Part shown: positions 1 to 6,562 of the stretch, in pieces
Position numbering within the stretch: position 1 is the first letter of the stretch
How the letters are laid out: every line of letters begins with the position of its first letter
Source: Candidatus Zixiibacteriota bacterium
Lineage (GTDB): Bacteria > Zixibacteria > MSB-5A5 > CAIYYT01
DNA length: 22,892 nucleotides
Direction of reading: 5' to 3'
NCBI GenBank assembly: GCA_963205155.1
Contig: CAUJJY010000394.1
Coordinates: 1-22,892, forward strand
Notes under the pieces: model-generated
Seen by the model: the letters and a program-made list of their open reading frames with translations, nothing else
Databases searched by the model: none
What the model was told of the DNA's origin: nothing
Translations under genes and position numbers: made by a program

Positions 1-2
1 TC

Positions 3-911
3 GGCCGCAAATTCGCGTTGTTGGCGCAGGCCTTCTTGAGCCAGGGAGCATACCTGCACATCAAGAAGAACACCGCCGAATCTTCACCGCGTCAACTCTT
101 CACTCGATTCAATGGCGAAAAAGTGATGAAGTCCTTCGCCACTGTCGCTCAAATCGACGAAAACTCGCGCGGCAGTTTGGTCTGGGATATCGATTCGGTC
201 AAGAATTCATCCGGACTGCTCAACGGTACCCTCGATGTCATCGTCAAGAGCGGCAGTCATCTGAACTTGCTCCTAACCCAGCATCTCACCGCAGAGATCA
301 ACAGCGTCACCACGGTACGTGTCTATCTCGAGAAAGATGCCATGCTCGAATTGGCGACAATATCCTCCGGTGGACACGTCAACCAGATGGAAATCGATAT
401 CAAATTCGCCGGCTCCGGAGCGCAAGCGCTCGTCAACGGCGTTTATCTTGGCCGTGAAAAAGAGAATTTCAATCTGCTCACCCATCAGGACCACCAGATC
501 GGGCACACCAATTCTGACCTGTTCTATATCGGTACCTTATCGGGTGAGTCGTCCTCCAACTATCTCGGCAAGATCACCATCGCCGCCGATGCCCAGCGCT
601 CCGACGCGTATCAGAAGAATCGCAATTTGATTCTCAACAAAGGCTGCACCGTCAACAGCTCGCCGAAACTGGAAATCGGCGCCAATGACGTTCGTTGCAC
701 GCACGGCGCCACGACGGCAAAAGTTTCTGATCTGGAAACATTCTATCTGCGTTCACGCGGAATTGATTATCCTACTGCCAAGGTGTTGCTTGCCGATGGA
801 TTTATCTCCCAGGTGACGCCGCGTATCAAAGCACCGCTTCTTCAAAGCGGATTTGCACGTCGTCTCGAAGCGCTTCTTTACCACTGGGGCGGTTCGGACA
901 CCAGGAACTAA
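3..911 (+). CDS. sufD: Fe-S cluster assembly protein SufD, 5' end outside the window
   Basis: The frame is open to the left edge (Gly-Arg-Lys-Phe-Ala precede the first possible start), so the N-terminus lies outside the window and about 300 C-terminal residues are seen. SufD is a beta-helical subunit of the cytosolic SufBCD scaffold that assembles Fe-S clusters. The C-terminal signature ANDVRCTHGAT near 682-714 is the SufD form; it contains the Cys/His pair conserved in SufD, and the following FYLRSRGI is also typical. SufB would have a different sequence here. The middle shows the beta-strand-rich SufBD core (for example VRVYLEKDAMLELATIS). It is the first gene of sufD-sufS-sufU, all on the same strand, with a 52-bp gap before sufS. 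sufB and sufC presumably lie upstream, which I infer from family synteny. Confidence 0.9.
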   Translation, partial: GRKFALLAQAFLSQGAYLHIKKNTAESSPRQLFTRFNGEKVMKSFATVAQIDENSRGSLVWDIDSVKNSSGLLNGTLDVIVKSGSHLNLLLTQHLTAEINSVTTVRVYLEKDAMLELATISSGGHVNQMEIDIKFAGSGAQALVNGVYLGREKENFNLLTHQDHQIGHTNSDLFYIGTLSGESSSNYLGKITIAADAQRSDAYQKNRNLILNKGCTVNSSPKLEIGANDVRCTHGATTAKVSDLETFYLRSRGIDYPTAKVLLADGFISQVTPRIKAPLLQSGFARRLEALLYHWGGSDTRN

Positions 912-963
912 GAATGCTTTCCGGGCAAGGCTCGCCCTGTCCGGGTTGCACCAAGAAGGATTC

Positions 964-2205
964 ATGCCGCTCGACATAGAGAAAATCAAATCTGACTTTC
1001 CGATCTTTCGGAATGCTCATCGCAATAACAAGCCGCTCGTCTATCTCGATTCCGCCGCCACCGCGCACAAACCGCAGTGCGTCATTGATGCCGAATCAAG
1101 ATTTTACAGCGAAGACTACGGCACCGTCCGCCGCGGAATCTATTTCCTATCGGCAATGGCGACCGAAAAATACGAGTCGGTCCGCAAGCAAATCGCTGAA
1201 TTCATCCAGGCCGGCTCCCCGGCGGAAATCGTCTATACCCGCGGCGCCACCGAGTCGATCAATCTCGTCGCACGCTGCTACGGTGAGAGTCAGCTCAAAG
1301 CCGGCGACGAAATCATCCTCTCCGAATTCGAGCACCACTCCAATATCGTCCCGTGGCTCATGTTGCGCGATCGCATCGGCGTCAAGCTGGTCTACGTACG
1401 CTCCACCCGCGATTGGCGCTTCGACATGGATGACTATGCCGATAAGCTTTCCGAACGCACGAAGATCGTCTCCATTACCGGCATGTCCAATGTCCTCGGC
1501 ACAATGCCCGACCTCAAGGCCATTACCGCATTGGCGCATGCGAAAGGCGCCAAGGTCCACATCGACGGTGCCCAACTGGTGCCGCACATGGGCATCAATG
1601 TCAAATTCCTCGACTGCGACTTCTTGTCATTTTCCTCGCATAAGATGCTCGGCCCCACCGGTGTCGGCGTACTCTATATGAAGCGTGAACTCGGCGATAT
1701 TATGTCCCCTTGGCAGGGTGGCGGCGACATGATTGAATATGTCCAGTTCGACGGCTTCACCACCAACGAACTGCCGTACAAATTCGAGGCCGGCACTCCC
1801 AACATGGCCGGCGTCATCGGTTTCGGCAAGGCCATCGAATACATCAACTCCGTCGGTCTGATCAACATAATGATGCACGAACGCGAAACGACCGAGTACG
1901 TACTCCGTCGCATGCTCGAAACCGAGGGCATTCAACTATATGGTCCGACCACAGCCGAAAATCGCGGCTCGGTGTTCTCCTTCAACTACAAGGACTTGCA
2001 CTCCCACGACATCGGCTCGATGCTCGATTTCAACAACATCGCCATCCGTGCCGGACACCACTGCGCCCAGCCCTTGATGGGCAAGCTCGGTGTAATATCG
2101 ACTGCGCGGGCCAGTTTTTACCTTTACAATTCCAAGGAAGATGTTAATATACTGATCGACGCACTGCAGCAATCGGAAAGGTTCTTGAAAAATGCAGTTA
2201 GATGA
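964..2205 (+). CDS. sufS: Cysteine desulfurase SufS (class V aminotransferase fold, PLP)
   Basis: SufS removes sulfur from L-cysteine through a PLP-dependent reaction, leaving a persulfide that is passed to the Suf scaffold. The 413-residue product has the usual family length. Visible motifs are the N-terminal YLDSAATAHKP, the PLP lysine in SFSSHKMLGPTG (Lys227) and the catalytic cysteine in RAGHHCAQP (Cys367), in the compact loop typical of group II (SufS) enzymes rather than IscS. I chose ATG 964 because MPLDIEKIKSDFPIF matches SufS N-termini and AGAAGGA lies just upstream. A longer frame from 853 would overlap sufD and adds residues unlike the family. The 3' end overlaps sufU by 14 bp, so translation is probably coupled, and the SufU partner is the expected sulfur acceptor. 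Confidence 0.96.
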   Translation: MPLDIEKIKSDFPIFRNAHRNNKPLVYLDSAATAHKPQCVIDAESRFYSEDYGTVRRGIYFLSAMATEKYESVRKQIAEFIQAGSPAEIVYTRGATESINLVARCYGESQLKAGDEIILSEFEHHSNIVPWLMLRDRIGVKLVYVRSTRDWRFDMDDYADKLSERTKIVSITGMSNVLGTMPDLKAITALAHAKGAKVHIDGAQLVPHMGINVKFLDCDFLSFSSHKMLGPTGVGVLYMKRELGDIMSPWQGGGDMIEYVQFDGFTTNELPYKFEAGTPNMAGVIGFGKAIEYINSVGLINIMMHERETTEYVLRRMLETEGIQLYGPTTAENRGSVFSFNYKDLHSHDIGSMLDFNNIAIRAGHHCAQPLMGKLGVISTARASFYLYNSKEDVNILIDALQQSERFLKNAVR

Positions 2206-2623
2206 CCTCTATCGCGAAGTGATTGTCGATCACTACAACCACCCGCGTAATTACGGCAAACCGGAAAAATGGGATATCCTCGTCGAAGGCAAGAATCCCG
2301 TCTGCGGCGATGAAATCAAGATCTACATTTCCGTCAAGGACGACATCGTCTCCGATGTCCACTTCGAAGGCAAAGGCTGCTCCATTTCTATCGCCTCTGC
2401 ATCCGTCATGACCGAATCGCTCATCGGCAAGAATCTCGACGAAGCCAAACTCGCGCTCTCCGATTTCAATCAGATTCTGCGCGGTGAAGCCTGCGAGCGT
2501 TGCGAAGAACTCTCCGACACCGCCGCTTTCCAGGGTGTCACCAAATTCCCCGTCCGAATCAAATGCGCACTCCTCCCATGGAAGACCATCGAGAGCGCCA
2601 TCAACGGCAACGGCAAAAGCTAA
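2192..2623 (+). CDS. sufU: SufU-type Fe-S assembly / sulfur-transfer protein
   Basis: This 143-residue protein has the U-type scaffold fold. The three cysteines expected to bind Zn are Cys38 (NPVCGDE, followed by Asp40), Cys63 (GKGCSIS) and Cys125 (RIKCALL). The insertion between the second and third cysteine (around EACERCEELSDTAAF) marks SufU rather than IscU. In characterised systems SufU is a Zn protein that accepts persulfide from SufS and hands it on to SufBCD. The insertion holds two further cysteines (C101, C104), which I would not assign a role. The start codon lies inside the last codons of sufS, fitting a translationally coupled pair. The gene appears to be the last of the suf operon; no clear T-rich terminator follows. 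Confidence 0.93.
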   Translation: MQLDDLYREVIVDHYNHPRNYGKPEKWDILVEGKNPVCGDEIKIYISVKDDIVSDVHFEGKGCSISIASASVMTESLIGKNLDEAKLALSDFNQILRGEACERCEELSDTAAFQGVTKFPVRIKCALLPWKTIESAINGNGKS

Positions 2624-2762
2624 CCACCTTCCGTCCTCCCCGCGAAAGTTCAGCAAAGCGAAGTCCCGCCTAAAGAGGGAAGGGCGTCCACCTCGGTGGG
2701 TCCACTTTGGTCGGACATTTCGTGCGCAGCAGTCGTTCACGCCTGCCGTGTTTTTCGACGTT

Positions 2763-2837
2763 GCGTCAGTTCTTGTCCCGGACGCCGAGATCTTCATAAT
2801 GACTCAACTTCCAACCGTCCGGGATGTGAACTGACGC
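2763..2837. repeat. 75-nt imperfect inverted repeat (22-nt arms)
   Basis: The left arm, 2763-2784, starts GCGTCAGTTC and ends TCCCGGACG. The right arm, 2816-2837, is its reverse complement except for three central bases (TTG against TGT), so 19 of 22 positions pair. The 31-nt loop is AT-richer. There is no T-tract, so a simple intrinsic terminator is unlikely. It could be a REP/MITE-like element, an operon-end RNA hairpin or a protein-binding site. Confidence 0.6.
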
Positions 2838-2914
2838 GATCCCCAATACGTGCGTCCGCGCCATCGGGGCTGCTGTAAAACCACTCCTTACCGCGCAGAA
2901 CCCCCAATCCCCCC

Positions 2915-2943
2915 TTGACAAAAAGTCGCTCATTGGGTACATT
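2915..2943 (+). promoter_or_regulatory. Putative sigma70-type promoter of the first beta-helix gene
   Basis: A perfect -35 TTGACA (2915-2920) is followed after 17 nt by TACATT (2938-2943; 4 of 6 to TATAAT). Transcription would begin near 2950, giving a leader of about 100 nt. The two other secreted-protein genes downstream have the same kind of promoter. Confidence 0.6.
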
Positions 2944-3002
2944 ATGATGATTCAACTCACATTCAAAACAGCTTCACAGTCCAAGTGAACTGTCGAGGGA
3001 AA

Positions 3003-3053
3003 ATGAACACATCCCCGCCAAGTATGTTCCACGAAAGGTCAGGTTCTTTATGA
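3003..3053 (+). CDS. Putative 16-codon leader ORF, overlaps downstream start (ATGA)
   Basis: ATG 3003 opens a 16-codon frame (MNTSPPSMFHERSGSL) whose TGA stop (3051-3053) overlaps the ATG of the beta-helix gene. GAGGG (2995-2999) precedes it at SD-like distance. The paralogous gene at 6559 has a leader ORF of exactly the same length, the same GAGGGnAA prefix and the same ATGA overlap, although the peptides are very different. This is seen directly; that it is translated and couples or regulates the downstream gene is inference. Confidence 0.4.
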   Translation: MNTSPPSMFHERSGSL

Positions 3054-6000
3054 TCCGTACCATTTCAATTTTGGTGCTGGTTCTCTCAGCAATTGCTTAT
3101 TCAGCAACAGTGCACGTTCCAGGCGATCAGCCGACGATTCAATCAGCGGTCAGTTTTGCTCAGGAAGGCGACACTGTCTTGGTTGCTCCCGGTGAATACG
3201 TCGAAAATATTTATGCGGAAGCCAAAGGCTTTGCCCTCATCTCCGAAGCCGGTGCCGCGACAACCACAATTCGTCCAGCCAACCCGGCTGCAAGAACCAT
3301 CTATCTCCCGCAAAATCAGGGCCGCAATTTCATTCTGAAGGGCTTCACTCTTACCGGCTCGGATGCCTATGTTTGCGTTGAGGCATACAGCGGCATCAGC
3401 GGTATTTATGAAAATGTCTTCGAAGACAACGATAGCGAGGCTGGCGCACTCCTGGTTGGCCACGGTGGCGGAGCCATTCTGCACAATGTTTTCCGCAATA
3501 ACCGCGGCTCCCACCAAGCCGGCGCTATGCAAGTCCCTTCATGGAAACCGATGTTGATCGCCGACAACATAATCACCGGAAACACTGCAACCTACGGCGC
3601 TGGAATCAACCTCCTCGGTGCGCGCTTCGCCGTCGTTCGCAATAACCTTATAATCGACAATCACGCCACCGAATACGGTGGCGGCATCTATCTCGCCAAT
3701 AACGATGCCTACCGGAGCATCATCCACGATAACACCATCGTCAATTGCACTTCCGGTAATGACGGCGGTGGCGGCATCTGCTTTGGCGGATGTCCCGGTG
3801 ACTCTGCCTATAACAACATCATTATCGACTGTGGTGGATATGGTATCTGGGCGGCAAACAGCTTCATGTGCTTCTTCGACTACAACTGCCTGTCCAACAA
3901 TACTCCCGGCAATTATCAAGGCGTACCGACCGGCGCCAATGAATTGCTGGTCGATCCGCAATTTGTCGGCGGCATCCCCTTCAGCTATGAGTTGTTGCCC
4001 GCCTCTCCTTGCTTCGATGCCGGCAACCCCGACTCGCGCTACTTGGACCTTGCTGGAGGCCGCAATGATATCGGTGCCACCTTTGTTGGCATTCCGCATG
4101 TCCCAACCACCATTCGCGTTCCGCTCGACCAGCCGACCATTCAGAACGCAGTCTATGCCTCACGAAACGGCGATACCGTACTCGTGGCCGCTGGTGTCTA
4201 CACGGAAAATATTCATGTCGTCGGCAGGGGAATCACCCTCATTTCTGAAGCCGGTCCTGCCTCAACCACGCTCCTGCCCACCGATGCGTCGCAACGAACG
4301 TTCTTCGTCGAGGACAATACCGGTCTCGAAACGGTACTCTCTGGATTCACCTTCAGTGGTTCAGACGCTTATTCCGCTGTCGAAATCTACCGTGGTGTGG
4401 GCCGAGTATACAACAACATCTTCGATGGCAACCTAAGCGAACAGGGTGCACTCGTCGTTGGCCACGGCGGTGGCTCCATCACAAACAATATCTTCCGCAA
4501 CAACCACGGCTCGTACCAGGGCGGCGGTATGCAGGTCGCGAGTTGGAACCCCATGGTCATTGCTGATAATGTCCTTTATGGAAATACAGCTACCTATGGA
4601 GCCGCCATCAATCTGTTGGGCGGCGCTCACGCTACCGTCAGAAACAACCTGCTGGTTGATAACCATGCCATCTCCTATGGCGGCGGTATCTATCTGGCAA
4701 ATAGCGACGCTGTGAACACCCTCATTCACGACAACACCATCGTCAACTGCAGCTCCGGCAATAACGGCGGCGGCGGCATCTGCTTCGGCGGCTGTGCCCT
4801 CGATTCGGCTTACAACAATATTATCGTCGGCTGTCAGGGCAACGGCATCTGGGCCGCAAACTCCCTCGAGTCATTCTTCGACTACAACTGTCTGTTAAAC
4901 AATACGCCGGCAGATTACGAAGGCGTTCCAATCGGCATCAACGAGATTCACCTTGACCCGCTATTTGTCGGTGGCAATCCGTTCTCCTACCTGATTCAGC
5001 CCGCGTCGCCTTGTGTCGATGCCGGTAATCCTGAAGTCAGATTCAATGACACCAATGGCACGCGCAATGACATTGGAGCAAACCTTGCGTTTCTTTTCGT
5101 TGTCGATGAACCGGATACGCTTCGTGTCCCGCGGGACTATTCGACCATTCAGGCCGCTATTGACGCAGCTTCCGAAGGCGACATCGTCCTCGTCGCTCCC
5201 GGCGAATATGTCGAAAATCTTTATGCCAATTCCAAAGGCTTCCGCCTGATTTCCGAAGCCGGCGCCGCATCCACAATTATTCGACCGGCTGATCCCGATT
5301 TGCGTACCCTCTATCTGCCGGCCAACGTCGGTCATGTTTTCGAGCTGGCGGGCTTCACCTTCACCGGTTCCGATGCCTACGTTTGTGTCGAGTCATATAG
5401 TGGAATTTCCAACGTTCACGACAACATTTTCGAAGATAATGACGTCAGCGGAGGCGCTCTATTGCTCGGCCATGGTGGCGGCTCCATCGTCAATAATATC
5501 TTCAGCAACAACCGCGGCACCCAGCACGGTGGCGCTATGCAGGTTCCGAGCTGGCAGCCAATGCTCATCGAAGGCAACACCATTACCGGCAATACCGCCA
5601 CTTGGGGAGCTGGTATCAACCTTCTTGGCGGTCGCTACGTTACCGTCCGCTACAACCTCATCGCCGACAACCACGCGACCTCTTATGGCGGCGGTATCTA
5701 TCTGGCCAACGATGACGCCATCCACACCGTGATTCACAACAACACGATTGTGAATTGCAGTTCCGGAAATAATGGCGGCGGCGGCATCTGCTTCGGTGGT
5801 TGCACCCTCGACACAGCCTACAACAACATCATCGTCGGTTGCGAAGGCAACGGCATCTGGGCTGCCAACACCTGGGATTGCTTCTTTGACTACAACTGCC
5901 TTTTTAACAATTTGCCCGCCGACTACGAAGGCGTCCCAATCGGATCCGGCGAGATTTACGTCGATCCGCTCTTCGTGGGAGGTGTTCTGTTCAGCTTCGC

Positions 6001-6307
6001 TCTGACACCAGCATCTCCTTGCATCGATGCCGGCAATCCCGATCCAATGTTTAATGATCTCGACGGCTCGCGCAATGATATTGGAGCCTTCCCATTCACG
6101 GCGTATATGCCCGGTGACGCCGATGGAAATGGCTCGGTCAATGTCTCCGACGCCGTCTACGTCATTCTCTATATCTTTGCTAACGGACCGGTTCCGGTGC
6201 AGCCGGCAAGCGGGGACGTTAACTGCGATGGCTTCTCCAACATTTCAGATGTAGTTTACATAATTAATTACGTCTTTTTGGGCGGCCCGGTACCCTGCCA
6301 GAAATAG
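3050..6307 (+). CDS. Secreted triple right-handed beta-helix protein with C-terminal dockerin
   Basis: This is a 1085-residue extracellular protein of unknown substrate. Residues 1-18 form a Sec signal peptide (MIRTISILVLVLSAIAYS, probable cut before Ala19). Three tandem units follow at about residues 20-352, 353-689 and 690-1020. Each starts with a pectate-lyase-like pattern (VP.D.PTIQ.AV......GDTVLVAPGEY.EN) and continues with Asn/Gly-rich beta-helix coils such as GGGIYLAN and GGGGICFGGC. Residues 1021-1085 are a type I dockerin with two Ca-binding loops (D1023-D1034 and D1056-D1067). There is no T9SS tail, so any surface attachment would have to go through the dockerin. No catalytic residues can be named: the helix could be a glycan-binding, lyase or structural domain. 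ATG 3050 is supported by the signal peptide and by GAAAGG upstream. A tandem paralogue follows at 6559. Confidence 0.88.
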   Translation: MIRTISILVLVLSAIAYSATVHVPGDQPTIQSAVSFAQEGDTVLVAPGEYVENIYAEAKGFALISEAGAATTTIRPANPAARTIYLPQNQGRNFILKGFTLTGSDAYVCVEAYSGISGIYENVFEDNDSEAGALLVGHGGGAILHNVFRNNRGSHQAGAMQVPSWKPMLIADNIITGNTATYGAGINLLGARFAVVRNNLIIDNHATEYGGGIYLANNDAYRSIIHDNTIVNCTSGNDGGGGICFGGCPGDSAYNNIIIDCGGYGIWAANSFMCFFDYNCLSNNTPGNYQGVPTGANELLVDPQFVGGIPFSYELLPASPCFDAGNPDSRYLDLAGGRNDIGATFVGIPHVPTTIRVPLDQPTIQNAVYASRNGDTVLVAAGVYTENIHVVGRGITLISEAGPASTTLLPTDASQRTFFVEDNTGLETVLSGFTFSGSDAYSAVEIYRGVGRVYNNIFDGNLSEQGALVVGHGGGSITNNIFRNNHGSYQGGGMQVASWNPMVIADNVLYGNTATYGAAINLLGGAHATVRNNLLVDNHAISYGGGIYLANSDAVNTLIHDNTIVNCSSGNNGGGGICFGGCALDSAYNNIIVGCQGNGIWAANSLESFFDYNCLLNNTPADYEGVPIGINEIHLDPLFVGGNPFSYLIQPASPCVDAGNPEVRFNDTNGTRNDIGANLAFLFVVDEPDTLRVPRDYSTIQAAIDAASEGDIVLVAPGEYVENLYANSKGFRLISEAGAASTIIRPADPDLRTLYLPANVGHVFELAGFTFTGSDAYVCVESYSGISNVHDNIFEDNDVSGGALLLGHGGGSIVNNIFSNNRGTQHGGAMQVPSWQPMLIEGNTITGNTATWGAGINLLGGRYVTVRYNLIADNHATSYGGGIYLANDDAIHTVIHNNTIVNCSSGNNGGGGICFGGCTLDTAYNNIIVGCEGNGIWAANTWDCFFDYNCLFNNLPADYEGVPIGSGEIYVDPLFVGGVLFSFALTPASPCIDAGNPDPMFNDLDGSRNDIGAFPFTAYMPGDADGNGSVNVSDAVYVILYIFANGPVPVQPASGDVNCDGFSNISDVVYIINYVFLGGPVPCQK
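3107..6109 (+). repeat. Three tandem ~333-codon beta-helix units within the gene
   Basis: Unit 1 is at about 3107-4105, unit 2 at 4106-5116 and unit 3 at 5117-6109. Each unit runs from a VP-x-D-x-x-(T/S)IQ start to an (R/N)NDIGA end and carries the same internal milestones (HGGGxI.NNIF, GNTAT.GA.INLLG, DYNCL.NN, SPC.DAGNP). They are diverged tandem copies at the protein level. Confidence 0.85.
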
Positions 6308-6370
6308 GTGGAAATCGAGTTTCTCTGACCAAATCCAGCGGGAAAAGGCAATCCTAAAGCCTTTTCCCGC
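6278..6370 (+). repeat. 93-bp block identical to 8779-8871 (copy 1)
   Basis: The block covers the last 30 nt of the coding region (LGGPVPCQK and the TAG stop) plus 63 nt of 3' untranslated sequence, ending exactly at the last base of the terminator hairpin. It matches the copy after the second gene at every position, while the coding sequence just upstream differs at many positions. Confidence 0.92.
6338..6370 (+). terminator. Strong hairpin, probable transcription terminator of the first beta-helix gene
   Basis: GCGGGAAAAGGC (6338-6349) and GCCTTTTCCCGC (6359-6370) form a perfect 12-bp stem with a 9-nt loop, 30 nt after the stop codon. The following TCTTGTTGT is only moderately T-rich. Confidence 0.75.
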
Positions 6371-6424
6371 TCTTGTTGTCGATGTTCCGCGCGCAACGTT
6401 TTCGCCCCGTCAATCCAATTGGCA

Positions 6425-6452
6425 TTGACATAAAATGGATATTCAATATCAT
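6425..6452 (+). promoter_or_regulatory. Putative sigma70-type promoter of the second beta-helix gene
   Basis: TTGACA (6425-6430), a 16-nt spacer and TATCAT (6447-6452; 5 of 6 to consensus). The leader would be about 100 nt, close to that of the first paralogue. Confidence 0.62.
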
Positions 6453-6511
6453 GCTATAGGTGTCTTTGAAAACAGCATGGAATTGGCCTGATGGTGGTCA
6501 GGTGAGGGCAA

Positions 6512-6562
6512 ATGCGTCTATTCTCAAGACGTAATTATCGCGAAAGGACACGCTCCGTATGA
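6512..6562 (+). CDS. Putative 16-codon leader ORF, overlaps downstream start (ATGA), copy 2
   Basis: ATG 6512 encodes MRLFSRRNYRERTRSV and stops at a TGA overlapping the ATG of the second beta-helix gene. GAGGG (6504-6508) stands at the same distance as in copy 1. By eye about 33 of 55 leader bases match copy 1, with matches concentrated in GAGGGnAAATG and in CGAAAGG before the main start. The peptide shares only Met, Glu-Arg and one Ser with copy 1. Translation is not proven. Confidence 0.4.
   Translation: MRLFSRRNYRERTRSV

Larger units (their letters stand above)
2624..3002. other. Intergenic region between sufU and the first beta-helix gene
   Basis: About 380 bp without a convincing gene. 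Short open frames here have no SD, no homologous look and poor codon content. It holds a CCACC/GGTGG mini-palindrome (2688-2699), a long inverted repeat (2763-2837) and a sigma70-like promoter (2915-2943). Confidence 0.6.

Noticed and set aside
853..963. Longer N-terminus for SufS beginning at 853
   Set aside because: It overlaps sufD, its residues do not resemble SufS, and ATG 964 has an upstream AGAAGGA and the normal family N-terminus.
2198..2797. Minus-strand 199-residue open frame across sufU
   Set aside because: It is a codon-bias shadow of sufU, with no recognisable features and no SD.
2696..2878. Small plus-strand frame in the sufU-beta-helix gap as a gene
   Set aside because: It spans the inverted repeat, has no SD and its translation is Arg/Ser/Cys-rich without any protein-like pattern.
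6455..6460. TATAGG as the -10 box of the second beta-helix gene
   Set aside because: It lies 24 nt from TTGACA, which is too far; TATCAT at 6447-6452 has a 16-nt spacer and a better match.
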